Source of the DNA: Phycisphaerales bacterium UBA4658
Lineage (GTDB): Bacteria > Planctomycetota > Phycisphaerae > Phycisphaerales > UBA1924
Length of the DNA stretch: 5,732 bases
Assembly (NCBI GenBank): GCA_002405485.1
Contig: DHLW01000028.1
Location: 1-5,732, forward strand
Reading direction: 5' to 3'
Under the pieces are notes generated by a model that worked only from the letters and a program-made list of their open reading frames with translations, did no database searches and was not told where the DNA came from. This document shows, in pieces, positions 1 through 5,477 of this stretch. The translations under genes and the position numbers were made by a program. How positions within the stretch are numbered: position 1 is the first letter of the stretch; each line of letters opens with the position of its first letter.

Positions 1-178
1 CGATCATGGGTCCGCCTGTGGTTATGGGTGTGGACCGTGCGAATTTTCTGAAACCCTTGAGCGTTCATCGGCGTAGTCGGAAGTAGATCGCCCAAGGCCC
101 GCCGACCATCGCGTGAGAACCATGCGGCAATCTGCGGAAACCGGGGCGACGACCGGGCAAATGCGCAACCAAGCTGCC

Positions 179-198
179 GGCGAGCCGATGGCGAGCCG
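179..198. repeat. Short tandem direct repeat (9 bp, period 11)
   Basis: GGCGAGCCG occurs at 179-187 and again at 190-198, separated by AT. A 10-bp palindrome, CCGGGCCCGG, overlaps its end (196-205). The element is small and may be chance in GC-rich sequence. No function is assigned. Confidence 0.45.
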
Positions 199-293
199 GG
201 CCCGGGCGCTGAGCCGCGAGCGACGGCTTGCGGGTGGAAGATCGGCGGCTGGGTGCAGTCCCCGGCGTCGGCTGATCCTGGTCTTCTTCAAAC

Positions 294-306
294 GGAGGTG
301 ATCCAG
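294..306 (+). promoter_or_regulatory. Extended Shine-Dalgarno: 13-nt complement of the 16S rRNA 3' tail
   Basis: GGAGGTGATCCAG is an exact reverse complement of the highly conserved 16S 3' end CTGGATCACCTCC, far longer than the usual 4-6 base Shine-Dalgarno. The core GGAGG (294-298) lies 7 nt before a GTG (306-308), textbook spacing. That GTG opens only 11 codons (VTYDCLNGLSR) before TAG at 339-341. The sequence upstream does not match a 16S gene on the minus strand, so this is not an rRNA fragment. It may drive a leader peptide or small protein, or let an RNA base-pair with the 30S subunit. The complementarity is seen directly; the role is inference. Confidence 0.6.
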
Positions 307-425
307 TGACGTACGACTGTTTGAATGGGCTCAGCCGGTAGTTCCGGCGGCTCGACGGAGCACGCCCGACGCGCCCATGACGCGGCGGTCCGGCGGAGCC
401 CGAAGAAAACGGACTTGTTCCTACG

Positions 426-457
426 GCCGGCACCCATGACGGGTGCCGGCTGTTTTT
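426..457 (+). terminator. Intrinsic terminator, plus strand
   Basis: A perfect 10-bp stem GCCGGCACCC (426-435) / GGGTGCCGGC (441-450) encloses a 5-nt loop, followed by TG and five T (453-457). On the minus strand the same stem is followed by CGTAGGAAC, with no U-tract. It is therefore a proper terminator only for plus-strand transcription, although it lies 36 nt past the stop of the minus-strand membrane-protein gene and might also stabilise that 3' end. It implies a transcript entering from the left. Confidence 0.8.
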
Positions 458-485
458 CGTCCGCGGATGGCACGATCCGCTTTGC

Positions 486-1871
486 TCAGGACCGATCTCC
501 GACGATCGGATTCAGCAGCAGCAGCGGAATCACGCCCAGGACGATCCCCACGCTTGTTCCCGGACCGCCGATTACGGCCAGCGCGAGGGCGACGAGCACG
601 ATCAGGATGCTCGAAGCGGTCACCCGATGCCGCATGAGCGACACAGCGGAGACCACGCCCAGAACGATCCCGCCCAGGAGCAGCGGGCTCGCCGCGTGCG
701 CGTGCATCGCCGCGGCAAGTTCGCGTGGCTCAGCCTTGGCGCTGTTCACCACGGCGAAGTCGTAGTCGTGGTAGTGATCGCCGTGGGCGACCCGGGCCTT
801 GAGCTGGAAGCGTTTGGAGTCGAGGTCGCCGCCGATGGGCATGGCCGGAATCACGGTGCCGACCTCAAGGTGCTCAAGATCCGTCGGCGACTCAAACTGC
901 GAGCGATCGGCGAGCACCGCGGCACGGATCAGGTCCTGGCCCTCCTTGCCCATGGCGGGCACGATCACCGCGAAGGTCTCAGGCCGGATGCAGACGGCAA
1001 ACACCGGCGCGTCCGGCGGAGTCGCGGGAGCGCTGCTCGCCACCCAGGCTCGTGCGTGGCGTTCCAGCCCGAAATGCCCCAGTTGCACCGTTGCCGGAAG
1101 CAGCGTCAGCAACGCCGCCGCACCGGCGATGTGCAGCGGCGAAGTGTGCCCGCTCGCAGCGCGAGCGTCAGCCACGTCCTCCGGTGGGTGATTCACCGAT
1201 GCCGCGATCAGTGCGCACCCAGCGAGCGTGATCGCCCCCAGTGAGATCGCCACCCCGGTGATCACGGCGGGCACGTTCGTCAGCACGATCAGCACCGCCG
1301 CGGCGACGAAGAGCACCCCGGTCTTCGCCAGCCACCCGGACATGGCGGGCGCCGAACGACTCCCGCGCGGCCACGCCAAGGCAAGAGCAAGCAGGATCGA
1401 GACGATGCACAGCCGCGGATCCATCCCTGCGTTCGAGCCGATGCCGCGCAGGATCAGGACGCTGGCGAGCACCCCGGTGATGCCGAGCACAAGGGCTCCA
1501 GTCAGAGCGAGGGTCCGGCCCTTCGCCACCCATCGACCCCCGGCAAGGACCGGAGTGATGAGCCCGACCAGCAGCGCCATTCCGCCTACGACGGCGACCA
1601 GCACCCGCAGGTCGCGTGTGAGCTGTCGCGCCGCGCTCTCGGACAGATCGACAAGATCCGCGCTGACGCGCTCGGCACTGAGGACACCCGAGAGCGCGGC
1701 GGCGATGATCGCGAGCGTGCCCAGCGCGAACCGGGACCGCCGTTCAGCCGGGCCTCGACATCCCGCGGCGCACAGCATGATCAGCAGAGCGATCGCCGCG
1801 GTGATCGCCGAGAGCCCGCCGACGGTCCATCCCGCGCCGATGACCGGAAAGTGCGTGTGCATACCGGACAT
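486..1871 (-). CDS. Polytopic membrane protein of unknown function, His-rich extracytoplasmic domain
   Basis: This 461-residue protein belongs to no family I recognise. About 11 hydrophobic segments are visible, near residues 10-33, 48-66, 89-111, 119-142, 153-167, 180-200, 201-225, 246-266, 396-413, 419-435 and 439-456. Positive charges (CRGPAERRSR, GGRWVAKGR, WPRGSRS, MRHR) alternate as expected for an outside N-terminus. This puts a soluble domain of about 130 residues (267-395) outside the cytoplasm, carrying HGDHYHDYDF at 363-372, a possible metal-binding patch. The ATG start at 1871 has no close Shine-Dalgarno (a GGAG lies 16 nt upstream), and a second Met at residue 4 is an alternative. 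Membrane composition and consistent topology argue for a real gene. It follows hppA by 109 bp, with a terminator between and no visible promoter, so expression may rely on read-through. A transporter or sensor role would be guesswork. Confidence 0.85.
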   Translation of the reverse strand: MSGMHTHFPVIGAGWTVGGLSAITAAIALLIMLCAAGCRGPAERRSRFALGTLAIIAAALSGVLSAERVSADLVDLSESAARQLTRDLRVLVAVVGGMALLVGLITPVLAGGRWVAKGRTLALTGALVLGITGVLASVLILRGIGSNAGMDPRLCIVSILLALALAWPRGSRSAPAMSGWLAKTGVLFVAAAVLIVLTNVPAVITGVAISLGAITLAGCALIAASVNHPPEDVADARAASGHTSPLHIAGAAALLTLLPATVQLGHFGLERHARAWVASSAPATPPDAPVFAVCIRPETFAVIVPAMGKEGQDLIRAAVLADRSQFESPTDLEHLEVGTVIPAMPIGGDLDSKRFQLKARVAHGDHYHDYDFAVVNSAKAEPRELAAAMHAHAASPLLLGGIVLGVVSAVSLMRHRVTASSILIVLVALALAVIGGPGTSVGIVLGVIPLLLLNPIVGDRS

Positions 1872-1905
1872 CGTTCGCAGCCCGGAGCTCCGGAAGCGCA
1901 GGAAA

Positions 1906-1937
1906 GCGGCCCGCCGAGAGCAAGATCGGCGGGCCGC
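1906..1937 (-). terminator. Intrinsic terminator after hppA
   Basis: A perfect 12-bp GC-rich stem (1906-1917 with 1926-1937) and an 8-nt loop lie 43 nt past the hppA stop. On the minus strand they are followed by TTTCC, a short U-tract, so termination may be partial. The hairpin ends only 34 nt before the start codon of the next minus-strand gene, leaving little room for a separate promoter. Confidence 0.65.
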
Positions 1938-1980
1938 GGAAGGCCGAATCAGGATGTGATGCTGCGGAATGCGAAGCGGT

Positions 1981-4821
1981 TCAGTGCCCGGACTTCTTGA
2001 GGTCCGACGAGCCCGAGATCTGCATGCCGTAGAACGAGCGGTAGACGAAGAACGCGCTGATGAGGAAGAAGATCACGGCGAGGGCGATCGTAATGGGGGT
2101 GTGCTTGAAGCCCGGCTCCTTCACGTGGATCGCCAGTTCGACGGCGAGCAGGCCGAAGAGCGTGGTGAACTTGATGACCGGATTCATGGCCACCGAGCTG
2201 GTGTCCTTGAAGGGGTCGCCCACGGTGTCGCCCACGACGGTGGCGGCGTGCAGGTCGCTGCCCTTGCCGCGGCCGGAGTTCTTGTACTCCGGATCGGTCT
2301 CGACGATCTTCTTGGCGTTGTCCCACGCGCCGCCGGCGTTGGCCATGAACATGGCCTGGTAGAGGCCGAAGAGGGCGATGGAGATGAGGTAGCCCACGAA
2401 GAAGAAGGGCTCGACGAAGGCGAAGCTGAGCGTGGCGAAGAAGACGCCGAGGAAGATGTTGAACATGCCCTTCTGGGCGTACTCGGTGCAGATCGTGACG
2501 ACCTTCTTGGAGTCCTCGACGCTCGCCTTGGTCGCGCCGTCCAGCCGCATGTTCTTCTTGATGAACTCCACGGCGCGATACGCGCCGGTGCTGACGGCCT
2601 GGGTCGATGCGCCGGTGAACCAGTAGATCACCGCGCCGCCCATGACCAGCCCGAGCAGGAAGGGGGCGTGCAGCATCGAGAGCTTGGCGACGAGGTCGGG
2701 CTGCAGGCCGCCGGTGAGCACCACGATGATCGAGAAGATCATGGTGGTGGCGCCGACGACGGCGGTGCCGATGAGCACGGGCTTGGCGGTGGCCTTGAAG
2801 GTGTTGCCCGCGCCGTCGTTCTCTTCCAGGAACTCCTTGCCCTTCTCAAAGTCGGGTGCGAAGCCGAAGGTGTTCTGCACGTCCTGCTTGATGTTGGGAA
2901 TGGTCTCGATGGTCGAGAGCTCAAACACGGACTGGGCGTTGTCGGTCACCGGGCCGTAGCTGTCGACGGCGATCGTGACCGGGCCCATCGAAAGGAAGCC
3001 GAAGGCCACCAGCCCGAACGCGAAGACCGCCGGGGCCATCATGATCGAGTCCAGCCCCATGGTGCTGATGTAGTACGCGATGGCCATGAGCGCGATGATC
3101 GCGATGCCAAGCCAGTAGCCGGAGAAGTTGCCCGCGACCATGCCCGAGAGGATGTTCAGCGACGGCCCTCCCTGCTCCGAGGCCTTGACGACCTCGCGGA
3201 CGTGCCGGCTGTGCACGCTCGTGAACGCCTTGACGAGCTCGGGGATGATCGCGCCCGCCGCGGTGCCGCAGGAGATGATCGTCGCCAGCATCCACCAGAA
3301 CGACGGGTTCAGCCCATAATCGGTGGCGGCCTTTCCGCCCAGCATGAAGTAGCTCGCCACGTACGTCAGCGCGATCGAGACGCCGGAGGTCAGGAACACC
3401 AGCACCGTCAGCGGATGCTCGAAGTTCATCTTGTTCGCGCTGAGATACTTGCCCTTGGCCAGCAGATCGTTGAGCCAGTAGCTGCCCGCCGAGGCCACCA
3501 CCATCAGGATGCGCATCACAAACAGCCACACCAGCATCTTGATCTGGATCGTGCTGGCCTTCTCCTGCGCGGGTGTGACGACGGCCTTCGCCGCCGAGAC
3601 CACCGCCGGGTTCTTGGCGTCCGCCGAGAGCTTCACGAGCTTGTCCTTGACGGCCGGGTCCTTGGCCAGTTCGGCCTTCTTGACCAGGGCGTTCTGGAAG
3701 TCCGTCGAGCCCGCCACGTCCACCACGCTGGTCGCGTAGGCGAACGACTCCATGCGGCCCGCGCCAAGATCGACCTTCCGCGTCGGGTCGCCGGCCTGGA
3801 AGAACACGCTCGGGGTGACGGCGATCATCGTGAACACGATCAGGGCCACGCCCGTCACGCCATAGGTCTCGAACCCGTCCGCCGACGGACCGACCGAGTC
3901 ACCCGCGTTGTCGCCCACGCAGTCGGCGATCACGCCGGGATTGCGGGCGTCGTCTTCCTTGATCTTGAAGACGATCTTCATGAGGTCCGAGCCGATGTCG
4001 GCGATCTTCGTGAAGATGCCGCCGGCGATGCGCAGCGCCGCCGCGCCCAGCGACTCGCCGATCGCGAAACCGATCAGGCACGCGCCGGCCAGATCACCCG
4101 GCAGCAGCAGGAGGATCGCCAGCATGATCAGCAGCTCGACGGAGATGAGCATCATGCCGATCGACATGCCGGCCTTCAGCGGGATCGCGTAGCAGGGGAA
4201 GGGCTTGCCCTTGAGCGAGGCGAACGCGGTCCGCGAGTTCGCGAACGTGTTCACGCGGATGCCGTACCACGCCACGCCGTACGAACCGAGGACGCCCACG
4301 ACCGCGAAGGCCAGGATGAGCGCGACCCGTCCGATGCTGAATCCGGACTTGAACTCGCCCGTCGCCGGGTCGATCGTCGACGTCGGGGCAAACACCCCGA
4401 AGTAGATCGCCGCGATCGCGCCGATGAAGATGAAGAGCTGCGCCAGGAACTTGCCCTGCTGCACCATGTAGGCCTTGCAGGTGGTGTAGATGAGCTCGGA
4501 GACCTCGAGCATGCTCTTGTGCACCGGCAGCTTCTTGAGCTGCAGGTAAATCATCGCGCCAAACAGCAGGCCCGCCGCGGACACGGCAAACCCGATGAGC
4601 AGCAGGTCATGTCCTCCGATGGTGCCGAAGAACTTGACCCCGTTCAGATCCGGAATCACCAGGTTGGCCTCGCCACCGGGCTTCTGGAACACGGGCTGGT
4701 CGCCGCCGACCGCTCCGGCGATCGCGGGGACGCTCCCCCCGAGCACCGCAAGGGCCAGAACCAGCATCGGCGCCCAGCGGCGCAGATGCTCGGAGAGCTT
4801 GGACAATCGATGTGCGAACAA
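1981..4821 (-). CDS. hppA: Membrane-bound ion-translocating pyrophosphatase (H+-PPase, divergent type)
   Basis: The enzyme hydrolyses pyrophosphate and uses the energy to pump H+ (or Na+) across the cytoplasmic membrane. Visible motifs are TKIADIGSD (271-279), EDDARNP (289-295), the Asp cluster D300/D304/D308, FETY (317-320), YGPVTDN (622-628), GGAWDNAKK (830-838) and GDTVGDPFKDTS (864-875). Lys676 in GNTFKAT occupies the position whose Lys marks K+-independent enzymes. The TTG start has GGAGG 7 nt upstream. Residues 14-36 look like a signal peptide. At 946 residues it is longer than the usual 670-770, with an Ala/Lys-rich insert near 344-424 and a smaller one near 641-670. The standard DVGADLVGKVE signature is altered to DIGSDLMKIV, one residue shorter and without the KxE pair, and the Lys of HKAAV is Ala859. 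These changes recall the divergent Na+-regulated H+-PPases described from Chlorobium. Family certain; ion specificity inferred. Confidence 0.97.
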   Translation of the reverse strand: MFAHRLSKLSEHLRRWAPMLVLALAVLGGSVPAIAGAVGGDQPVFQKPGGEANLVIPDLNGVKFFGTIGGHDLLLIGFAVSAAGLLFGAMIYLQLKKLPVHKSMLEVSELIYTTCKAYMVQQGKFLAQLFIFIGAIAAIYFGVFAPTSTIDPATGEFKSGFSIGRVALILAFAVVGVLGSYGVAWYGIRVNTFANSRTAFASLKGKPFPCYAIPLKAGMSIGMMLISVELLIMLAILLLLPGDLAGACLIGFAIGESLGAAALRIAGGIFTKIADIGSDLMKIVFKIKEDDARNPGVIADCVGDNAGDSVGPSADGFETYGVTGVALIVFTMIAVTPSVFFQAGDPTRKVDLGAGRMESFAYATSVVDVAGSTDFQNALVKKAELAKDPAVKDKLVKLSADAKNPAVVSAAKAVVTPAQEKASTIQIKMLVWLFVMRILMVVASAGSYWLNDLLAKGKYLSANKMNFEHPLTVLVFLTSGVSIALTYVASYFMLGGKAATDYGLNPSFWWMLATIISCGTAAGAIIPELVKAFTSVHSRHVREVVKASEQGGPSLNILSGMVAGNFSGYWLGIAIIALMAIAYYISTMGLDSIMMAPAVFAFGLVAFGFLSMGPVTIAVDSYGPVTDNAQSVFELSTIETIPNIKQDVQNTFGFAPDFEKGKEFLEENDGAGNTFKATAKPVLIGTAVVGATTMIFSIIVVLTGGLQPDLVAKLSMLHAPFLLGLVMGGAVIYWFTGASTQAVSTGAYRAVEFIKKNMRLDGATKASVEDSKKVVTICTEYAQKGMFNIFLGVFFATLSFAFVEPFFFVGYLISIALFGLYQAMFMANAGGAWDNAKKIVETDPEYKNSGRGKGSDLHAATVVGDTVGDPFKDTSSVAMNPVIKFTTLFGLLAVELAIHVKEPGFKHTPITIALAVIFFLISAFFVYRSFYGMQISGSSDLKKSGH

Positions 4822-4828
4822 GGCGGAT

Positions 4829-4833
4829 CCTCC
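4829..4833 (-). promoter_or_regulatory. Shine-Dalgarno that fixes the hppA TTG start
   Basis: On the minus strand GGAGG is followed by the 7-nt spacer ATCCGCC and then TTG TTC GCA (codons 1-3 of hppA). No ATG with a comparable ribosome site lies nearby. Starting here adds the basic, hydrophobic signal-like N-terminus. Confidence 0.8.
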
Positions 4834-4864
4834 AATGAGACTGGTGTTGAATGTGTGGGAGGGA

Positions 4865-4894
4865 CTTCTACCGGCCCGAGTGGTGCCGTGTCAA
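4865..4894 (-). promoter_or_regulatory. Sigma70-type promoter of hppA
   Basis: On the minus strand a perfect -35 TTGACA (4894-4889) is separated by 18 bp from TAGAAG (4870-4865), which matches 4 of 6 bases of TATAAT. Transcription would start near 4858, giving a leader of about 37 nt before the TTG codon. It lies after the rpsU terminator, so hppA has its own promoter. Call is by consensus only. Confidence 0.6.
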
Positions 4895-4984
4895 GATCGT
4901 GCAACGTCGGACAAACCGCGCGTATTAGACCACAAGTTGGCTTCCTCGTGTTCCACACCCCGGCCACGCGCCCGATGAACACAA

Positions 4985-5007
4985 ACGCCCGGGCAAAACC
5001 CGGGCGT
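4985..5007 (-). terminator. Intrinsic terminator of rpsU
   Basis: A perfect 9-bp stem ACGCCCGGG / CCCGGGCGT with a 5-nt loop lies 31 nt past the rpsU stop. On the minus strand it is followed by a T-rich run (TTGTGTT). The plus-strand side has no T-tract, so it acts on rpsU and separates it from hppA. Confidence 0.75.
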
Positions 5008-5038
5008 GCATGTCATCTTGATTCAGTGGACCGATCGC

Positions 5039-5308
5039 TCAGTCGCGCGGGCCGCCGAAGCCCCCGCCGCCCGGTCCGCGACCGCGCGGCCCGTCTTCCT
5101 TCTTGGTCTTGAACGCCATGGGCATGCTCTCGCGGATCCGACGAGCGATCGCCTTGCGCACCGTGCGACGGTTGCGCTCAGACGGCTTCTCGTAGAACTC
5201 CTTCCGCTTGATGTCCTTGACCAGACCCTCTTTCTCGCACAGCTTCTTGAACCGGCGGAGCATCTGTTCGGTGGTTTCACCGCTGCGGGACTTGATCCGA
5301 ATGGCCAT
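5039..5308 (-). CDS. rpsU: Small ribosomal subunit protein bS21
   Basis: This 89-residue basic protein of the 30S platform sits near the anti-Shine-Dalgarno end of 16S rRNA and helps mRNA binding at initiation. The S21 pattern is clear: ETTEQMLRRFKKLCEKEGL (11-29), then KDIKRKEFYEKPSERNRR (31-48), and a basic helix to about 60. The frame stays open 94 codons further upstream, but that part is unlike S21. The start at MAIRIKSR fits the family and the predicted leader. Its ribosome site is weak: AGG 8 nt upstream and AGGA at 12 nt. E. coli S21 has 71 residues; the surplus is a flexible Gly/Arg/Pro tail (72-89) that may contact RNA. A promoter, 5' hairpin and terminator make it a likely single-gene unit. 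Confidence 0.95.
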   Translation of the reverse strand: MAIRIKSRSGETTEQMLRRFKKLCEKEGLVKDIKRKEFYEKPSERNRRTVRKAIARRIRESMPMAFKTKKEDGPRGRGPGGGGFGGPRD

Positions 5309-5344
5309 GCGTGCAACCTGTCCTGTCGTGCAAGGGGTCAAGAC

Positions 5345-5362
5345 GCCCGCCGAAGGGCGGGC
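5345..5362 (-). promoter_or_regulatory. Stem-loop at the 5' end of the rpsU leader
   Basis: GCCCGCC/GGCGGGC forms a perfect 7-bp stem with a 4-nt loop (CUUC in the minus-strand RNA). It is followed by GTCTTGACC, so there is no U-tract and it is probably not a terminator. If the predicted promoter is right, transcription starts 2-3 nt before it and the mRNA begins with this hairpin. It could protect the mRNA 5' end or serve as a site for autoregulation; either role is inference. Confidence 0.5.
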
Positions 5363-5371
5363 AGGGGGAGT

Positions 5372-5400
5372 AGTAAAGGGGCCCTCCCGCTCGGAATCAA
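5372..5400 (-). promoter_or_regulatory. Sigma70-type promoter of rpsU
   Basis: On the minus strand TTGATT (5400-5395) and TTTACT (5377-5372) are separated by exactly 17 bp. Each matches 4-5 of 6 consensus bases. This is the only AT-rich patch in the divergent intergenic region, and it would give a leader of about 57 nt before the S21 ATG. Confidence 0.5.
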
Positions 5401-5477
5401 GGTCCCCGCGCCGCCGGACTGCATCGCCCAGCCACCGATACCTGCCCATCTCGCCGGGCAAGGCACTACCCTTGGGC

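Larger units (their letters stand above)
294..457 (+). ncRNA. Candidate small structured RNA or leader-peptide transcript
   Basis: The segment has the makings of a short plus-strand transcript. It begins near the 16S-complementary site and ends in a strong intrinsic terminator. In between, 327-338 (GGGCTCAGCCGG) pairs with 390-401 (CCGGCGGAGCCC), giving 11 of 12 pairs with one A-G mismatch. An outer helix, 317-322 with 407-412, includes one G-U pair. Local hairpins GCCGG/CCGGC (334-338/344-348) and GCTC/GAGC (350-353/358-361) lie inside, and the first competes with the long helix. No plus-strand gene follows the terminator until about 5478, so an attenuator for a downstream gene is unlikely. 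The 5' end and promoter are not identifiable, and it matches no RNA family I know. Confidence 0.35.
1..485. other. Intergenic region without a convincing protein gene
   Basis: Open frames here on both strands are short, rich in Arg/Ser/Pro/Ala, resemble no family I know and overlap each other, as expected of random GC-rich sequence. Two frames are open from the left edge: one ends at 76 with a Cys/Gly-rich stretch (CGYGCGPC), the other at 86 with a basic end (HRRSRK). Either could be the C-terminus of a gene to the left, but neither is supported. Positions 42-60 are locally AT-richer and include a weak -35-like TTGAGC (57-62) without a good -10. The right part (294-457) carries the 16S-complementary site, an inverted repeat and a terminator described separately. 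I found no tRNA, tmRNA, RNase P or SRP signature. Confidence 0.6.

Noticed and set aside
113..301. 62-codon plus-strand frame whose stop overlaps the extended ribosome site
   Set aside because: The product is Arg/Ala-rich and featureless, with a weak ribosome site. Overlap with the 16S-complementary stretch is interesting but does not make it a gene.
294..320. Fragment of a 16S rRNA gene on the minus strand
   Set aside because: Only the last 13 bases match. The preceding conserved 16S helix sequence (GTAGGGGAACCTGCGG) is absent.
65..433. 122-codon minus-strand frame in the left intergenic region
   Set aside because: Composition is Pro/Arg/Ser/Gly-rich with no domain, and it overlaps the terminator and inverted repeat.
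627..1244. Plus-strand frames of 205 and 130 codons opposite the membrane-protein gene
   Set aside because: They are Arg/His-rich shadows with no recognisable domain, and the minus-strand frame has coherent membrane topology.
1755..1775. Lipobox-like LCAAGC near residue 38 of the membrane protein
   Set aside because: The -3 residue is Ala rather than Leu/Val/Ile. The segment behaves as a first membrane helix followed by a positively charged cytoplasmic loop, not as a lipoprotein signal.
1969..5112. Plus-strand open frame of 1047 codons, longer than hppA itself
   Set aside because: It is the antisense shadow of hppA and rpsU. Its product is an unbroken His/Asp/Arg/Glu-rich sequence without domains, whereas the minus strand carries all pyrophosphatase motifs. 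Long antisense frames arise from GC-rich codon bias.
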